Both the position numbers and the translations under genes were made by a program. A model generated the notes under the pieces. It was not told the origin of the DNA, searched no databases, and saw only the letters and a program-made list of their open reading frames with translations. This document shows positions 56,098-64,000 of a stretch of 64,000 bases of DNA, piece after piece (within the stretch, counting starts at the first letter, position 1; each line of letters starts with the position of its first letter). The DNA comes from Plazaster borealis. Its lineage: Eukaryota > Echinodermata > Asteroidea > Forcipulatida > Labidiasteridae. Location of the stretch: NCBI GenBank assembly GCA_021014325.1, contig CM037475.1:4371001-4435000 (forward strand), in the 5' to 3' direction.

Positions 56098-59000
56098 CTG
56101 TGGACAAAGAACAAAGAAGATGATAAAATTAAAAGTGTGAGAAAATTGCTTATAAGCAAACCCGCTAAAACACCAGGGCCCAAATTCATTAACGGCCGAT
56201 TTTGTGCTTACTGAGCAAGTTTCCATTTCATAGCGCTGCTAACCGTAAGCGCACGAAAAGGCATGCTAACCTTCCGGTGCTTACTATGTATGGAAATGAA
56301 TGACGTAACAATGCAAATCCATGGTGAACACGCAAGATGGCCGCCTTATTTTCTTGCTAACCTGTGAAATAGGCTTATGAATAAGCAAATTTGTCTGCTA
56401 TAGTTAGCACAAAAATTTGCTTACCGTTAAGCAGCGCTATGAAATTGGCCTAGAGCCAAGTTTCATAGAGCTGCTTAAGCACATAAAGCAACCAAGCACA
56501 ACAATATTATCCTTAACAGAATGAGGCTACCAGTGAAAATACCATGTATCGTGGTACTTCTTGTGAGAGGTATCCAGCTCATTTTTGCTCAGCAGATTGT
56601 TGTAAAACAATATTTTTGTCTGCTTAAAGGTATTGTACACTTTTGGTAACAGCTCAAAATCAGTGTCCACATTTTGTGTGATTCAACATATGCATGAACA
56701 AAAAAACCTGTGAAAGTTTGAGCTCAATTGGTTTTCTGTTTTTTCAAAATATCGCGCGAGATAAAAACTGTTGTTTTACTCATTTCTCAGAAACGATAGC
56801 ATTTTAGGCAGAAATATTTTAAGGAACCCTTTCAACCATTACTTACTTTAAATCATGTAAGTTGTGTGTGAATCTGTGAACATTTGTTTTTTCGATCTTA
56901 CCAATAGTGTACAGGGCCTTTAAGCACAACTACATGTATGAAATCGGGCCCAGAGCTGCTTAAGCACATAAGGAAGCTAAGCATAACAGAATTTGGTTTA
57001 CCAAAATAAGGTTACCAGCCAAAAAACCATGTCACATATGCACCATCTATGGCTGGTATCCTGCTTTTTACAGTTCTATGAAATTGAACCCAGAGCTTGA
57101 GCCCAGTGTAATACACTGCTATACCAAAACCTATTTTTAGACATGTTGTACCAGAAAGATTAATCTATTTGTATAAAACTCTTGTTGTATTTTAAACACA
57201 GTTCAGCCTTTGGCTGCGATGTTTGAATGTTTTTATTAAACCAATAATAATAATAATAACAATAATAATAATAATAAAAATAATAATTAAACTAATAAAA
57301 TAAATCTCCTTGCCCCTCGCCCTAATGCACGTATTTACGACGTACCTTTGTTCTCCTCTGAAAGGCCAGACCCATGGCCAGTGATTTCTCAAAAGTGGAG
57401 CTCCTTTGATCAACGTCTCTGGCATACAGAATCTAAAAATTGAAGGAAAAAACAAACTTACTTGTTTGTTTGTTTGTTTGTTTGTAAATTTGTCCATATA
57501 TATCAAAACTAGACAATTTATTTCTATCTTTTTGTAACTGATTTATTTAGACAGGTTAGCCTTATAAGTATTGCAACTGCTATCCCTTAGGGCCCTGTGT
57601 ACAAAAATAAAAACACTGAGTGTAAAGCAAAACAAAAATCTTACAAGGTTAAACGAAAAGTTACAAAAATGTAAAACACATCACAAAAGCAGGGCGCATG
57701 ATAATAAAACATGAACAAAACAATCAAAACTAAACATGCACAAACGATCACACCATCGCACTGCAGTTAAAGCAAAAGAGAGGCATTTGTGGGAGTTTAG
57801 ATAACTTTAAAAATAAGATGGAATAAATAGAAGCCAGTAACAGTCAAAACGACAAGATTCAGGCTAACCAATACTGCAATACACACACATTAAAATCGGA
57901 CCTACAATTTTGTAAAGTCATCTAACTGCAGTAAACGACTAAGAAACTAAATATGGCAAAAACAAATAGAGACAAAAGACATAACCAAACCTTCAAAACA
58001 AATTACATATATATAGAGAGAGAGAGAGTACGGTAAAGAGATTAGAAAAAGTTCAAAAATTACAAATAGTAAAGAAAAGAAAATCAGACAGACAGCATTG
58101 TACAAGATTCATAATACATGAATAAGATATAAATGGTGATAAATGGAGGGATCAGGGAAAAGCCAAGGCTTATACAGGACCTGGGGTCGGTTTCACAAAG
58201 CACTAAGATTCATCATAAGATGAGTCGTCAGTATTGCTGTAGTGATTAGTAAAAGTGATTTGCAGTAAAGAACAATCTCAGCTCTTTGTAAAATCGACAC
58301 CAAGGAAAACTGACTCTCTAAAATGCCGATGTATATGACCCTCAAGGTTGACTTTGATTTGCCGTATTTGACCCACTGTACTGACCTTATTATGTGAGTC
58401 AATCCTCGCATTGATCTGGCCGTCCAGAATGAGCTGCATCAACTCATCCTCTAGCTCAGGGATGGTGGTGTTAAATGATGTTGCCATCTTGGACATATCG
58501 GCCGAGACGTAGGGACTGAAATACTGAGAAGAAAGCACCAAGGTTGGTAGTATAAAACATTGTGAGAAACGGCTCCCTCTGAAGTGGAGTAGTTTTCGAG
58601 AAAGAAGTAATTTTCCACGAATTTGATTTCGAGACCTCAAGTTTAGAACTTGAGGTCTCGAAATCAAGCATCTGAAAGCACACAACTTCGTGTGACAAGG
58701 GTGTTTTTTCTTTCATAGTTATCTTGCAACTCCGACGACCGATCGAGCTCAAATTTTCACAGGTTTGCTATTTTATGCATATGTTGAGATACACCAAGTG
58801 AGAAGACTGGTCTTTGACAATTACCAATAGTGTACACTGTCTTTAACTTACAGGTGTATAAAAAGGAAACTAAAAGGGTTGAGATAGTATTATAATGCAT
58901 GGAATAACCCCTTACCTCGAAATTGTGCGTTTTTCATTTTACTTCGTGAGCTAATTGAAGAACCACATTTTAGACTCCACAAAATGGCGGACCGTGTTAG

Positions 59001-62000
59001 TTCACGAAGTAAAAGGAAAACCACACAATCTCGTGAGATTTTGTGTGAATCACTATCTGTACTTTTAAAGGCATCGTACACGTTTGGTAATTACTCAAAA
59101 TATTAGCATAAAAACTGACTTGGTAACGAGCAACAGAGAGCTGTTGATAGTATAAGACATTGTGAGAAACAACTCCCTCTGAAGTAACGTAGTTTTTGAG
59201 AAAGAGGTTTTCACTAAAATAATAAAAACTTCTTGAAAGAAGCCTTTTATTCCTATCTGAAAGCACACAAATTTGTACAACAAGGGTGTTTTTTCTTTCA
59301 TCATTTTCTTGTAACTTCGATGACCAATTGAGCCCAAATTTTCACAGGCTTGTTATTTTATGCATATGTTGGGATACACCAAGTGAGAACACTGGTCTTT
59401 GACAATTACCAAACGTGTTCAGTGCCTTTAAGCACCGTCTACTCAGTACTTTCCCGAGTCCTGTGAACAAACCCCATAAGGGCATATTACTCGGGTGGGA
59501 TTCGAACCCATGAACTTTACCATTCTAGACCAGTGAGCTTGCCCTGTAGGCAGTTCGAATCCTATATCATTGTGGCAATCCGCTGCTAAAATATAGTATT
59601 TGTAACAGACATGGCTCATTATTTTTGTACTTGGTTGACAAGCTTTGTGGGCAAGGTACTTTCGTTGTTGGCGTTTGGTAAACTCACTTATGTCCTCTGT
59701 CGGACAGATTCTGTGTAGATCCGCATTACTTAAGACATAGTGGAATTCCGTATCTTCCTTTTGTCGATAGCCGCCTTTTAGCTTGAGTCTGGTGTGTTCG
59801 ATCAGCCACAACACGCCAAATAGGGCTATGTCAGAGCTGCCAACATTGGCATCTTGAAATCAGGGAGATTTTGTTCAACAATCGGAAAGATATTCAGAAT
59901 TACATTCAACAAAATAGGGAAAGGGTTTCCATAATCAGGGAAATTGTCAAATTTGTTCATCAGAACATGGAAAGGTTGGTTTCAACTCGACGTTTCGATC
60001 AGTATGCTCTGATCGTCTTCTGGAGAAAGACGATCAGAGCATACTAATCGAAAGGTCGAGTTGAAACCAACGGTTCTTTTCAGAACCACCCCAACTCATT
60101 TAGAGATATTACATGGTGTTGCCGCTAACCTTTCCATATCGTATTTCCACCATGCCAAGTTTCAAATCCTACTTATGGAAAGGTTAGTTGATTTTAAGGG
60201 AACTTTCTGTAGAATCAGGGATAATTGGCAGCTCTGGTAGGTCTCCCCTTCCTTTATGGTCATTTCACGTTTTTCCAAGAAATATTAATGGCAAAGCAAG
60301 ATCCATAAAATATATCCTGAACATACTTTGAACATGCCTTGAAGCGCCACATCTCCATCTTCATTGATGAGAGTGTGGCAGGGTTAGGGGGCTTGGTAGC
60401 CCATTATAAACCCATGTGCGACAGTTCGGTTTTGAAGCTTAGGAGTGTAGGGGTGGAGACCGCACTTTGTGGTAGCATACTTCTATGGGTTTACCACTCT
60501 CTGGATGTAGAAGTTTTTCCGGATGTCTATGTTGGGTTTTGATTTGGCGAGTTTATGAGTGTGACCTCTGGTTCCCCGATGCTTTTTTAAACATTGTGTT
60601 TGGGTCAATCTGACCAACTGTAGAGGTTTTACAGTCATGTGATGTTATGACGTGACTATGTGTTTGAGACGCCATATTGCCGGTCAATGACCAGCGGCAA
60701 GATCCTAACCCTGACCGGCAAGATGGCTGCCGTTGCGGTAGGCGGGGCTATAGTGACGTCAGCTGTAAAACCTCTATAGGCGTGGTTCTTACCTGTATTA
60801 AGGCCCTGTTCCTAATCTGGGAGTAAAGTGTGTTGACGTGAGGAGCCAGATACATGTCTAGAAGGAGATTGTCGCGGCACTCATCGAGGAACCTCAGACA
60901 GGATCCGTACTTGGATTCATAGAACATGAAGATGATGTCACGTAGTTGGGGCTCCAACTCAAGAAACAACTTGAAAGAGCTAGGCGAACAAAACAGAGTG
61001 GATAGTTACAAGAAGAAATTTTTCTTTTAAAGCAATTGGTTCATGAAGAAAATGCCACGTTGTTAAGGTTCCTAGATGATGCGTAAATTTGAAAAGATGT
61101 TAAAATAAAAAACCCTGCTTTATGCATCAACATGTAACACAGCTGAAATGACAATCCTGCTTAAATGCAGCAATTGTGAACTGGTTTTACACCAGCCTTG
61201 ACACTGAGCATTTGCCCTGCTAATACACCACTGTGCACCAATACGCCTCACCACACCTGGCGCCTTGATACGACTACCGGCAAAACATGCACAGAAACTC
61301 AAATGCCAGTTTAAAACAAACGCCGCTGCGTGTTGCGTAAGAGTTTTGCTCTTTATTGAATCCTCTGAAGCGAACTAGTTAAAAAAATACATTCTTCCAA
61401 AATCAAAAGATCTTCATCTTTTTCACTAGAGGAGTTGATACTGACCTACTGGAGATGACATTCTTCTGCAGTTCCTGTCTATCAAACGAAGCTAAAGCAC
61501 ACAGTCCCCCATACATGGCTACGTTGTTGGCCGATAACAACTGAGGAGGGGGGAAATACAGAAACAAGAAATGAAATATGAGGCACGGAGCGTCATCCCT
61601 GGAGGGCAAGGCCCCAAGAAAATGCCCAGTGGGTATTTTGAGCGATGCAACCGGCTGAGCCAGCAGATTACCAGCTAAAGTGAGATGTGTTTGAGGCAAA
61701 CATTCTCTGAAGAAATTTATGGAGCAAGTTCAGGCCTGGAGGCCACGGAGGCCATGGCCTGCGTTGCCCCTTGTATTGGCCTTGGTGCCCCTTCAAAAGT
61801 GTCCCATAGACTTTCAGATTTTACGATGGAAGTGCCCTTTGCAAAATGAAAATGGCCTTGCCCTCTCAAAGATGGAGAGAAAAAAAACCCAACAACAAAC
61901 ATACCTAAATGCACATGGTTTATGACTGGTCACTCAGTAATTTCTGCTTAGCAAACCCATTTATATATTTACTAATTTTCTACACTACCAACATCAAACA

Positions 62001-63658
62001 ATCATAAACAGTCATGGCAAAACAGAATAAATATCAATTTTACAAAAAGTAAAAGACAGTGCAAAATAAACAATTGGTGCGAAGATTTAGGAAAACTACA
62101 GGCAGGCTTGATGCTTCACGGAGGCAAGGGAGGCCTCCGTTGCTTCTGGTTATTGCCTTGACACCCCTTGAAATGTTCCATCAGAAATTTACAATTTCCT
62201 CATAGAGGTGCCCTTTACCAATGAGAAAGCGCCTTGGTGCCAGGGCTCGCTCTTAAAGGTATCGTACACGTTTGGTAATGACTCAATATTAGCATAAAAA
62301 ATTACTTGGTAACAAGATGAAAAAAAAATTGACTCTCTGAAGTAAAGTAGTTTTGAGAAAGAGAAAAAAGAGGTAACTCAAAAAAAAAATAAAACTAAAA
62401 CTTTTTTCTTTCTTATCTGAAAGCACACAAATTTGTAAGGTTGGGTTTTTTTTTTTTTTAATTTTCTTGCAACTTCGATGACCAATTGAGCCCAAATTTT
62501 CACAGGCTTGTTATTTTATGCATATGTTGGGATACACCAAGTGAGAACACTGGTCTTTGACAATTTCCAAACATGTTCAGTGCCTTTAAAACTACCCCGG
62601 CGTAAAATGTCCAGTAAAAACTGGTATGGGCTAGTAAGTACCACTTATCAACTTGCCTTGTGGGCCACTAAAAACGGTGCCACCTACTTGTGTATAACAA
62701 TGTTTTTAAAAAGTGTTCAGTTATTTTTGATGTGTGAGAATGTAATTTCATTTGACAAATAAACTGGTTGTGATCACTACCATTAATATACACTATGACA
62801 ACACATGTTTAAAATCTGGGCCACTAAAAACTTCCTGGGGGCAAGTAAAATACACAGTCCGCTACCCTGGTGGGCTACATAACAAAAAAGCTTAAAGGGT
62901 CTGTATACGTTTGGTAATGACTCTGAAAATTAATGACAATAAAAACTTACTTGGTAAGAAGTACAGCAGCTTTGGATAGTGTAATGCATTTTGAGAAACT
63001 TTTCACTTAGAAGTACTGCGGTTATGGAAAAAGATATCACTTTTTATCCCCCAAAATTTGAATCTGAGAAGCCTTACTGCAGTAGCGTTTCTCAGATTGT
63101 GTAGTCCAATTGCAGATTATTCTTCCTGCGTGGACATAACTGCTCCAGATGTTAGGTAATATCTCAAAAACGCTACCGCCTTTTGAAATGAAATTTGCAT
63201 AGGTTAGTTTTATGGTATATATCTACAACTATATGGATTGAAACAAACATCAGGTTCCAATAACCCAACAAATACAGTCCCTCAAAGCACAAGGACTGCT
63301 TGGGGCCCTTGCCATTTCGAGAACGAAGCATCACGGCCCAATTTCATGGCACTGCTTACCAAATAATTCTGAGCTTACGCGCATTGTAACATGTGTATTT
63401 CTATGGGACGCAGCTGGGCGTAAGCAGAGCCATGAAATTGGGCCCAGGCCTGTAGAGGAGTACCCCATTGAGAAGAAAGCTTAACAAATTTGGCTTAATT
63501 AATGAATTAGAGAGACTCACGTCTGAGAATTCACAGTGATCAAATATTGCTTGAAGGAAGTACTTAGCGGCCGGTTTGTATTTCTTCATGGCGAGTTCGG
63601 CCAGACCGGCGGCACACTTCAGTTTGGTGATGATGGTCAGATTGTCCTTAGACTCTCT
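56050..63658 (-). CDS. CSN1 (GPS1): COP9 signalosome subunit 1 (CSN1), partial gene, six exons
   Basis: The six exons are, in transcript order, 63658-63521, 61540-61446, 60979-60793, 58523-58386, 57432-57346 and 56097-56050. They join in frame to 231 codons with GT donors and AG acceptors throughout. Recognisable stretches include [79 protein letters not shown] and [20 protein letters not shown], which follow animal CSN1 closely in order and spacing. CSN1 is a scaffold subunit of the COP9 signalosome, which removes NEDD8 from cullin-RING ubiquitin ligases in nucleus and cytosol. The part seen covers the end of the TPR-like helical repeats and the PCI/winged-helix domain that docks other subunits. 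The N-terminal half lies beyond the window's right edge. The last exon, expected to encode a short tail after IQVK, was not found. The introns are filled with MITEs and SINE/LINE remnants. No frameshift or stop is seen, so the gene looks functional. Family identity is very secure; the exon edges are inferred by eye. Confidence 0.95.
56176..56450. mobile_element. MITE group G2
   Basis: GGGCCCAAATTCATTAACGG at the left and GCGCTATGAAATTGGCC at the right; TTCTTGCTAACCTGTGAAAT and TTGCTTACCGTTAAGCAGC inside. It lies in the CSN1 intron between the 16-codon and 29-codon exons. Confidence 0.7.
56456..56953. mobile_element. MITE group G split by a group E MITE
   Basis: AGCCAAGTTTCATAGAGCTG starts the G copy. 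It breaks off at TCTGC|TTAA (56627) and resumes at TTAA|GCACAACTACATGTATGAAA ending in ATCGGGCCC. Joining the flanks at one TTAA restores the CTTAAGCAC word typical of group G. Confidence 0.88.
56624..56923 (-). mobile_element. MITE group E, nested
   Basis: TTAA at both ends; AAGGTATTGTACACTTTTGG and CCAATAGTGTACAGGGCCTT. It is the reversed counterpart of 29089-29357. Confidence 0.9.
56951..57092. mobile_element. MITE group G, short
   Basis: CCAGAGCTGCTTAAGCACAT to AGTTCTATGAAATTGAACCC; GCACCATCTATGGCTGGTAT inside. Confidence 0.7.
57240..57300. repeat. AAT-type microsatellite
   Basis: (AATAATAAT/AAC)n run in the CSN1 intron 40 nt from the 29-codon exon. A (TTTG)n run lies at 57462-57486 on the exon's other side. 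Confidence 0.85.
57346..57432 (-). CDS. CSN1 (GPS1): CSN1 exon (end of PCI domain), 29 codons
   Basis: The acceptor is TTTTTAG before ATTCTGTATGCC and the donor is AAG|GTACGT; the exon is in phase 0 at both ends. It encodes [20 protein letters not shown] followed by GLAFQRRTK. This is the final strand of the winged helix and the start of the long C-terminal helix by which CSN subunits bundle. Confidence 0.95.
57500..58192. other. CSN1 intron, A-rich unique DNA
   Basis: (AG)n run at about 58015-58029 and A-rich DNA over 57600-58130; no repeat family recognised. Confidence 0.4.
58193..58301. mobile_element. MITE group P, diverged
   Basis: GGGGTCGGTTTCACAAAGCA at the left and GCTCTTTGTAAAATCGACAC at the right are inverted; compare 23803-23949. 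Confidence 0.7.
58386..58523 (-). CDS. CSN1 (GPS1): CSN1 exon (winged-helix part), 46 codons
   Basis: The acceptor is CTTCTCAG before TATTTCAGTCCC and the donor is AAG|GTCAGTA, both phase 0. The exon encodes [20 protein letters not shown], then [20 protein letters not shown], then IDSHNK. Upstream of the acceptor only 17 nt separate the exon from a truncated MITE (58541-58846), so the branch point must lie in transposon-derived sequence. Confidence 0.96.
58541..58846 (+). mobile_element. MITE group A, left end missing, abutting a CSN1 splice acceptor
   Basis: From AGGTTGGTAGTATAAAACAT to GTGTACACTGTCTTTAA it is almost identical to 8642-8948. The first ~80 bp of the element are missing, and the break is 17 nt from the CSN1 exon at 58523. 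Confidence 0.93.
58903..59064. mobile_element. MITE group D, partial
   Basis: CCTCGAAATTGTGCGTTTTT, GACTCCACAAAATGGCGGAC and AGTTCACGAAGTAAAAGGAA match the centre of 26346-26726; both outer ends are missing. Confidence 0.8.
59065..59431 (+). mobile_element. MITE group A, complete
   Basis: TTAA at both ends; AAGGCATCGTACACGTTTGG and CCAAACGTGTTCAGTGCCTT; centre ACTTCTTGAAAGAAG. CSN1 intron. Confidence 0.9.
59460..59605 (-). mobile_element. tRNA-like SINE head fragment
   Basis: The reverse strand reads GGGCAAGCTCACTGGTCTAG (box A-like), AATGGTAAAGTTCATGGG and GGTTCGAATCCCACCCGAG (box B). It is separate from the two SINE families described earlier. Confidence 0.55.
59606..59814 (-). pseudogene. 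LINE ORF C-terminal fragment
   Basis: The minus frame reads [20 protein letters not shown], then [20 protein letters not shown] and [16 protein letters not shown]. This looks like the tail of a non-LTR retrotransposon polyprotein downstream of the reverse transcriptase ('[12 protein letters not shown]'). It degrades after KIM and runs into the SINE head. It is transposon debris in the CSN1 intron. Confidence 0.55.
59833..60237 (+). mobile_element. Element with GAGCTGCCAAC termini, with insertion
   Basis: AGAGCTGCCAACATTGGCAT at the left; AATTGGCAGCTCT at the right. The first 140 bp match 20238-20395, and the interior is interrupted by the hairpin at 59978-60070 and adjacent unrelated sequence. 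Confidence 0.7.
59978..60070. repeat. 44-bp-arm hairpin with CGTTTCGATCAG motif
   Basis: GGTTTCAACTCGACGTTTCG and ATCAGTATGCTCTGATCGTC pair with GACGATCAGAGCATACTAAT and CGAAAGGTCGAGTTGAAACC around TTCTGGAGAAA. Each arm itself contains the stem-loop CGATCAG..CTGATCG. Similar units occur at the ends of Penelope-like elements as I recall. Confidence 0.85.
60340..60610 (-). pseudogene. Decayed LINE (CR1-like) ORF C-terminus
   Basis: The minus strand near 60575-60495 reads [23 protein letters not shown] before a stop, which resembles the 'K..DIRKNFF.QRVV..WN' signature near the end of CR1/Jockey-type polyproteins. Frameshifts and stops flank it, so it is only a remnant. It lies in the CSN1 intron. 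Confidence 0.55.
60621..60776. mobile_element. TA-flanked MITE beside a CSN1 splice donor
   Basis: TAGAGGTTTTACAG at the left and CTGTAAAACCTCTA at the right are perfect 14-bp inverted termini. GCCATATTGCCGGTCA and TGACCGGCAAGATGGC are inverted inside. The TA at both borders suggests a Tc1/mariner-type or similar target. Confidence 0.88.
60793..60979 (-). CDS. CSN1 (GPS1): CSN1 exon (PCI domain core), 62 codons
   Basis: The acceptor is GCCTAG before CTCTTTCAAG; the first base completes the split serine. The product runs [60 protein letters not shown] and IQ. The donor is CAG|GTAAGAAC at phase 0. This is the most conserved block of CSN1. The donor is followed after only 16 intronic bases by a MITE (60621-60776). 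Confidence 0.96.
60980..61445 (-). other. CSN1 intron, 466 nt
   Basis: Unique sequence, no repeat recognised; GTCAGT donor and CCTAG acceptor. Confidence 0.6.
61446..61540 (-). CDS. CSN1 (GPS1): CSN1 exon ([12 protein letters not shown] segment), 31 codons plus 2 nt
   Basis: A C-rich polypyrimidine tract and CTCAG precede TTGTTATCG. The exon encodes [20 protein letters not shown] and then [11 protein letters not shown]. It ends two bases into a serine codon (AG|GTCAGT), which the next exon completes with C. This is the start of the PCI region in CSN1. Confidence 0.94.
61730..61880 (+). repeat. Dispersed repeat group N
   Basis: GGCCACGGAGGCCATGGCCT, GCCTTGGTGCCCCTTCAAAA, TGTCCCATAGACTTTCAGAT and AATGGCCTTGCCCTCTCAAA as in the copies at 14250 and 41860. 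Confidence 0.7.
62105..62250 (+). repeat. Dispersed repeat group N, diverged
   Basis: GGAGGCAAGGGAGGCCTCCG and GCCTTGACACCCCTTGAAA followed by AGGTGCCCTTTACCAATGAG resemble the other N copies at lower identity. Confidence 0.5.
62253..62589 (+). mobile_element. MITE group A
   Basis: TTAA at both ends; AAGGTATCGTACACGTTTGG and CCAAACATGTTCAGTGCCTT. The interior is A/T-expanded and diverged. Confidence 0.88.
62590..62891. other. CSN1 intron, unique with weak group K words
   Basis: ACTGGTATGGGCTAGTAAGT and GGGCCACTAAAAACTTCCTG recall the ACTGG/CTAGT vocabulary of group K. No exon. Confidence 0.35.
62892..63286 (+). mobile_element. MITE group B
   Basis: TTAA + AAGGGTCTGTATACGTTTGG at the left; right end CCCAACAAATACAGTCCCT with the TTAA decayed; centre GCCTTACTGCAGTAGCG. 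Confidence 0.9.
63335..63446. mobile_element. MITE group G2, short
   Basis: GGCCCAATTTCATGGCACTG and AAGCAGAGCCATGAAATTGG + GCCC are near-perfect inverted termini; 112 bp. Confidence 0.88.
63521..63658 (-). CDS. CSN1 (GPS1): CSN1 exon (helical-repeat part), 46 codons
   Basis: The acceptor reads ATCGACAG before AGAGAGTCT and the donor is GAC|GTGAGT. The exon starts and ends in phase 0. It encodes the helix pair around [20 protein letters not shown] and ends FDHCEFSD, which corresponds to the segment of animal CSN1 just before the PCI domain. Because AG repeats follow the acceptor (CAGAGAG), a start 2 or 4 nt further in cannot be excluded by eye, but only the first keeps phase 0 with a full codon. 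Confidence 0.93.
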
Positions 63659-63664
63659 CTGTCG

Positions 63665-64000
63665 ATAAAAACAAAATAATAATAAATAATAATAGTGGCT
63701 TCTTATATAGCGTTTAAATCCGTCCTTCAGTGATGCTCATGGCGCTCCAACGTTCAGTAATTTTCCTGCAAGGTATATTGAGCTACGTTTTTGAAGTATG
63801 GGACCGTTTTCCTTTGCATAGCACCATGTAATGGTTTACAAGGTGCTGTGGCGCAATATGCTGCCGATCAAACCAGAACACCGGGGCGAACCCCTTCTCT
63901 TTACGATAAATGCACTGGGTTCTTTTACGTGGATAACACAACACACGGGACATACGGCTTTACGTCCCATCCAAAGGACGCAATGGTTAATAGATTACAG
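63665..64000 (-). mobile_element. SINE body and tail, running off the window edge
   Basis: AAATAATAATAAATAATAAT tail, TTATATAGCG, then ACCCCTTCTCTTTACGATAA, ATGCACTGGGTTCTTTTACG and ACACACGGGACATACGGCTT. This is the same body as in the SINE at 18905-19284 (compare 19058-19140). CSN1 intron. Confidence 0.7.

Overview
The window is animal nuclear DNA: AT-rich, gene-poor, with short exons in long introns, GT-AG splice sites and very dense short interspersed repeats. The repeats are mainly non-autonomous DNA transposons (MITEs), tRNA-derived SINEs and minisatellites. An echinoderm, possibly a sea star, is my best guess; it rests on the look of the repeats and a deuterostome-like CSN1, not on a search.

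One protein-coding gene is recognised with confidence. It lies on the minus strand at the right end: six consecutive exons of COP9 signalosome subunit 1 (CSN1/GPS1) at 63521-63658, 61446-61540, 60793-60979, 58386-58523, 57346-57432 and 56050-56097. Together they give 231 in-frame codons of the helical repeat and PCI/winged-helix half. The upstream exons lie beyond position 64000. The last exon, for the short C-terminal tail, was not found and is probably far downstream or outside the window.

The remaining ~56 kb holds no coding gene that I can support. Region by region: 0-12 kb, unique sequence with scattered MITEs, a nested MITE (8.3-9.2 kb), a 94-bp tandem repeat (9.95-10.2 kb) and a SINE interrupted by another element (11.4-12.0 kb); 14.64-16.06 kb, a 16-bp minisatellite that is open in all three minus-strand frames; 18-24 kb, repeats, a complete tRNA-Leu-like SINE and a ~140-bp tandem array; 25-35 kb, MITEs, a ~200-bp tandem array, a second small 16-bp array next to telomere-like repeats, and large inverted repeats; 35-50 kb, duplicated blocks, a degenerate GAGTAC array with nested elements and a G-rich 42-bp minisatellite; 49.6-54.9 kb, blocks of a ~120-bp satellite-like repeat and a ~170-bp fold-back; 56-64 kb, CSN1 with MITE-, SINE- and LINE-loaded introns.

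The most notable pattern is a set of MITE groups (A-F here) that all sit at TTAA and begin AAGG or AAGGG, which suggests mobilisation by a piggyBac-type transposase. One copy nested in another element at 56.6 kb gives an internal empty-site test. Two elements abut at one shared TTAA at 43.36 kb. Two unrelated MITEs lie within 16-17 nt of both splice sites of one CSN1 intron. I did not find a clearly new multi-gene system.
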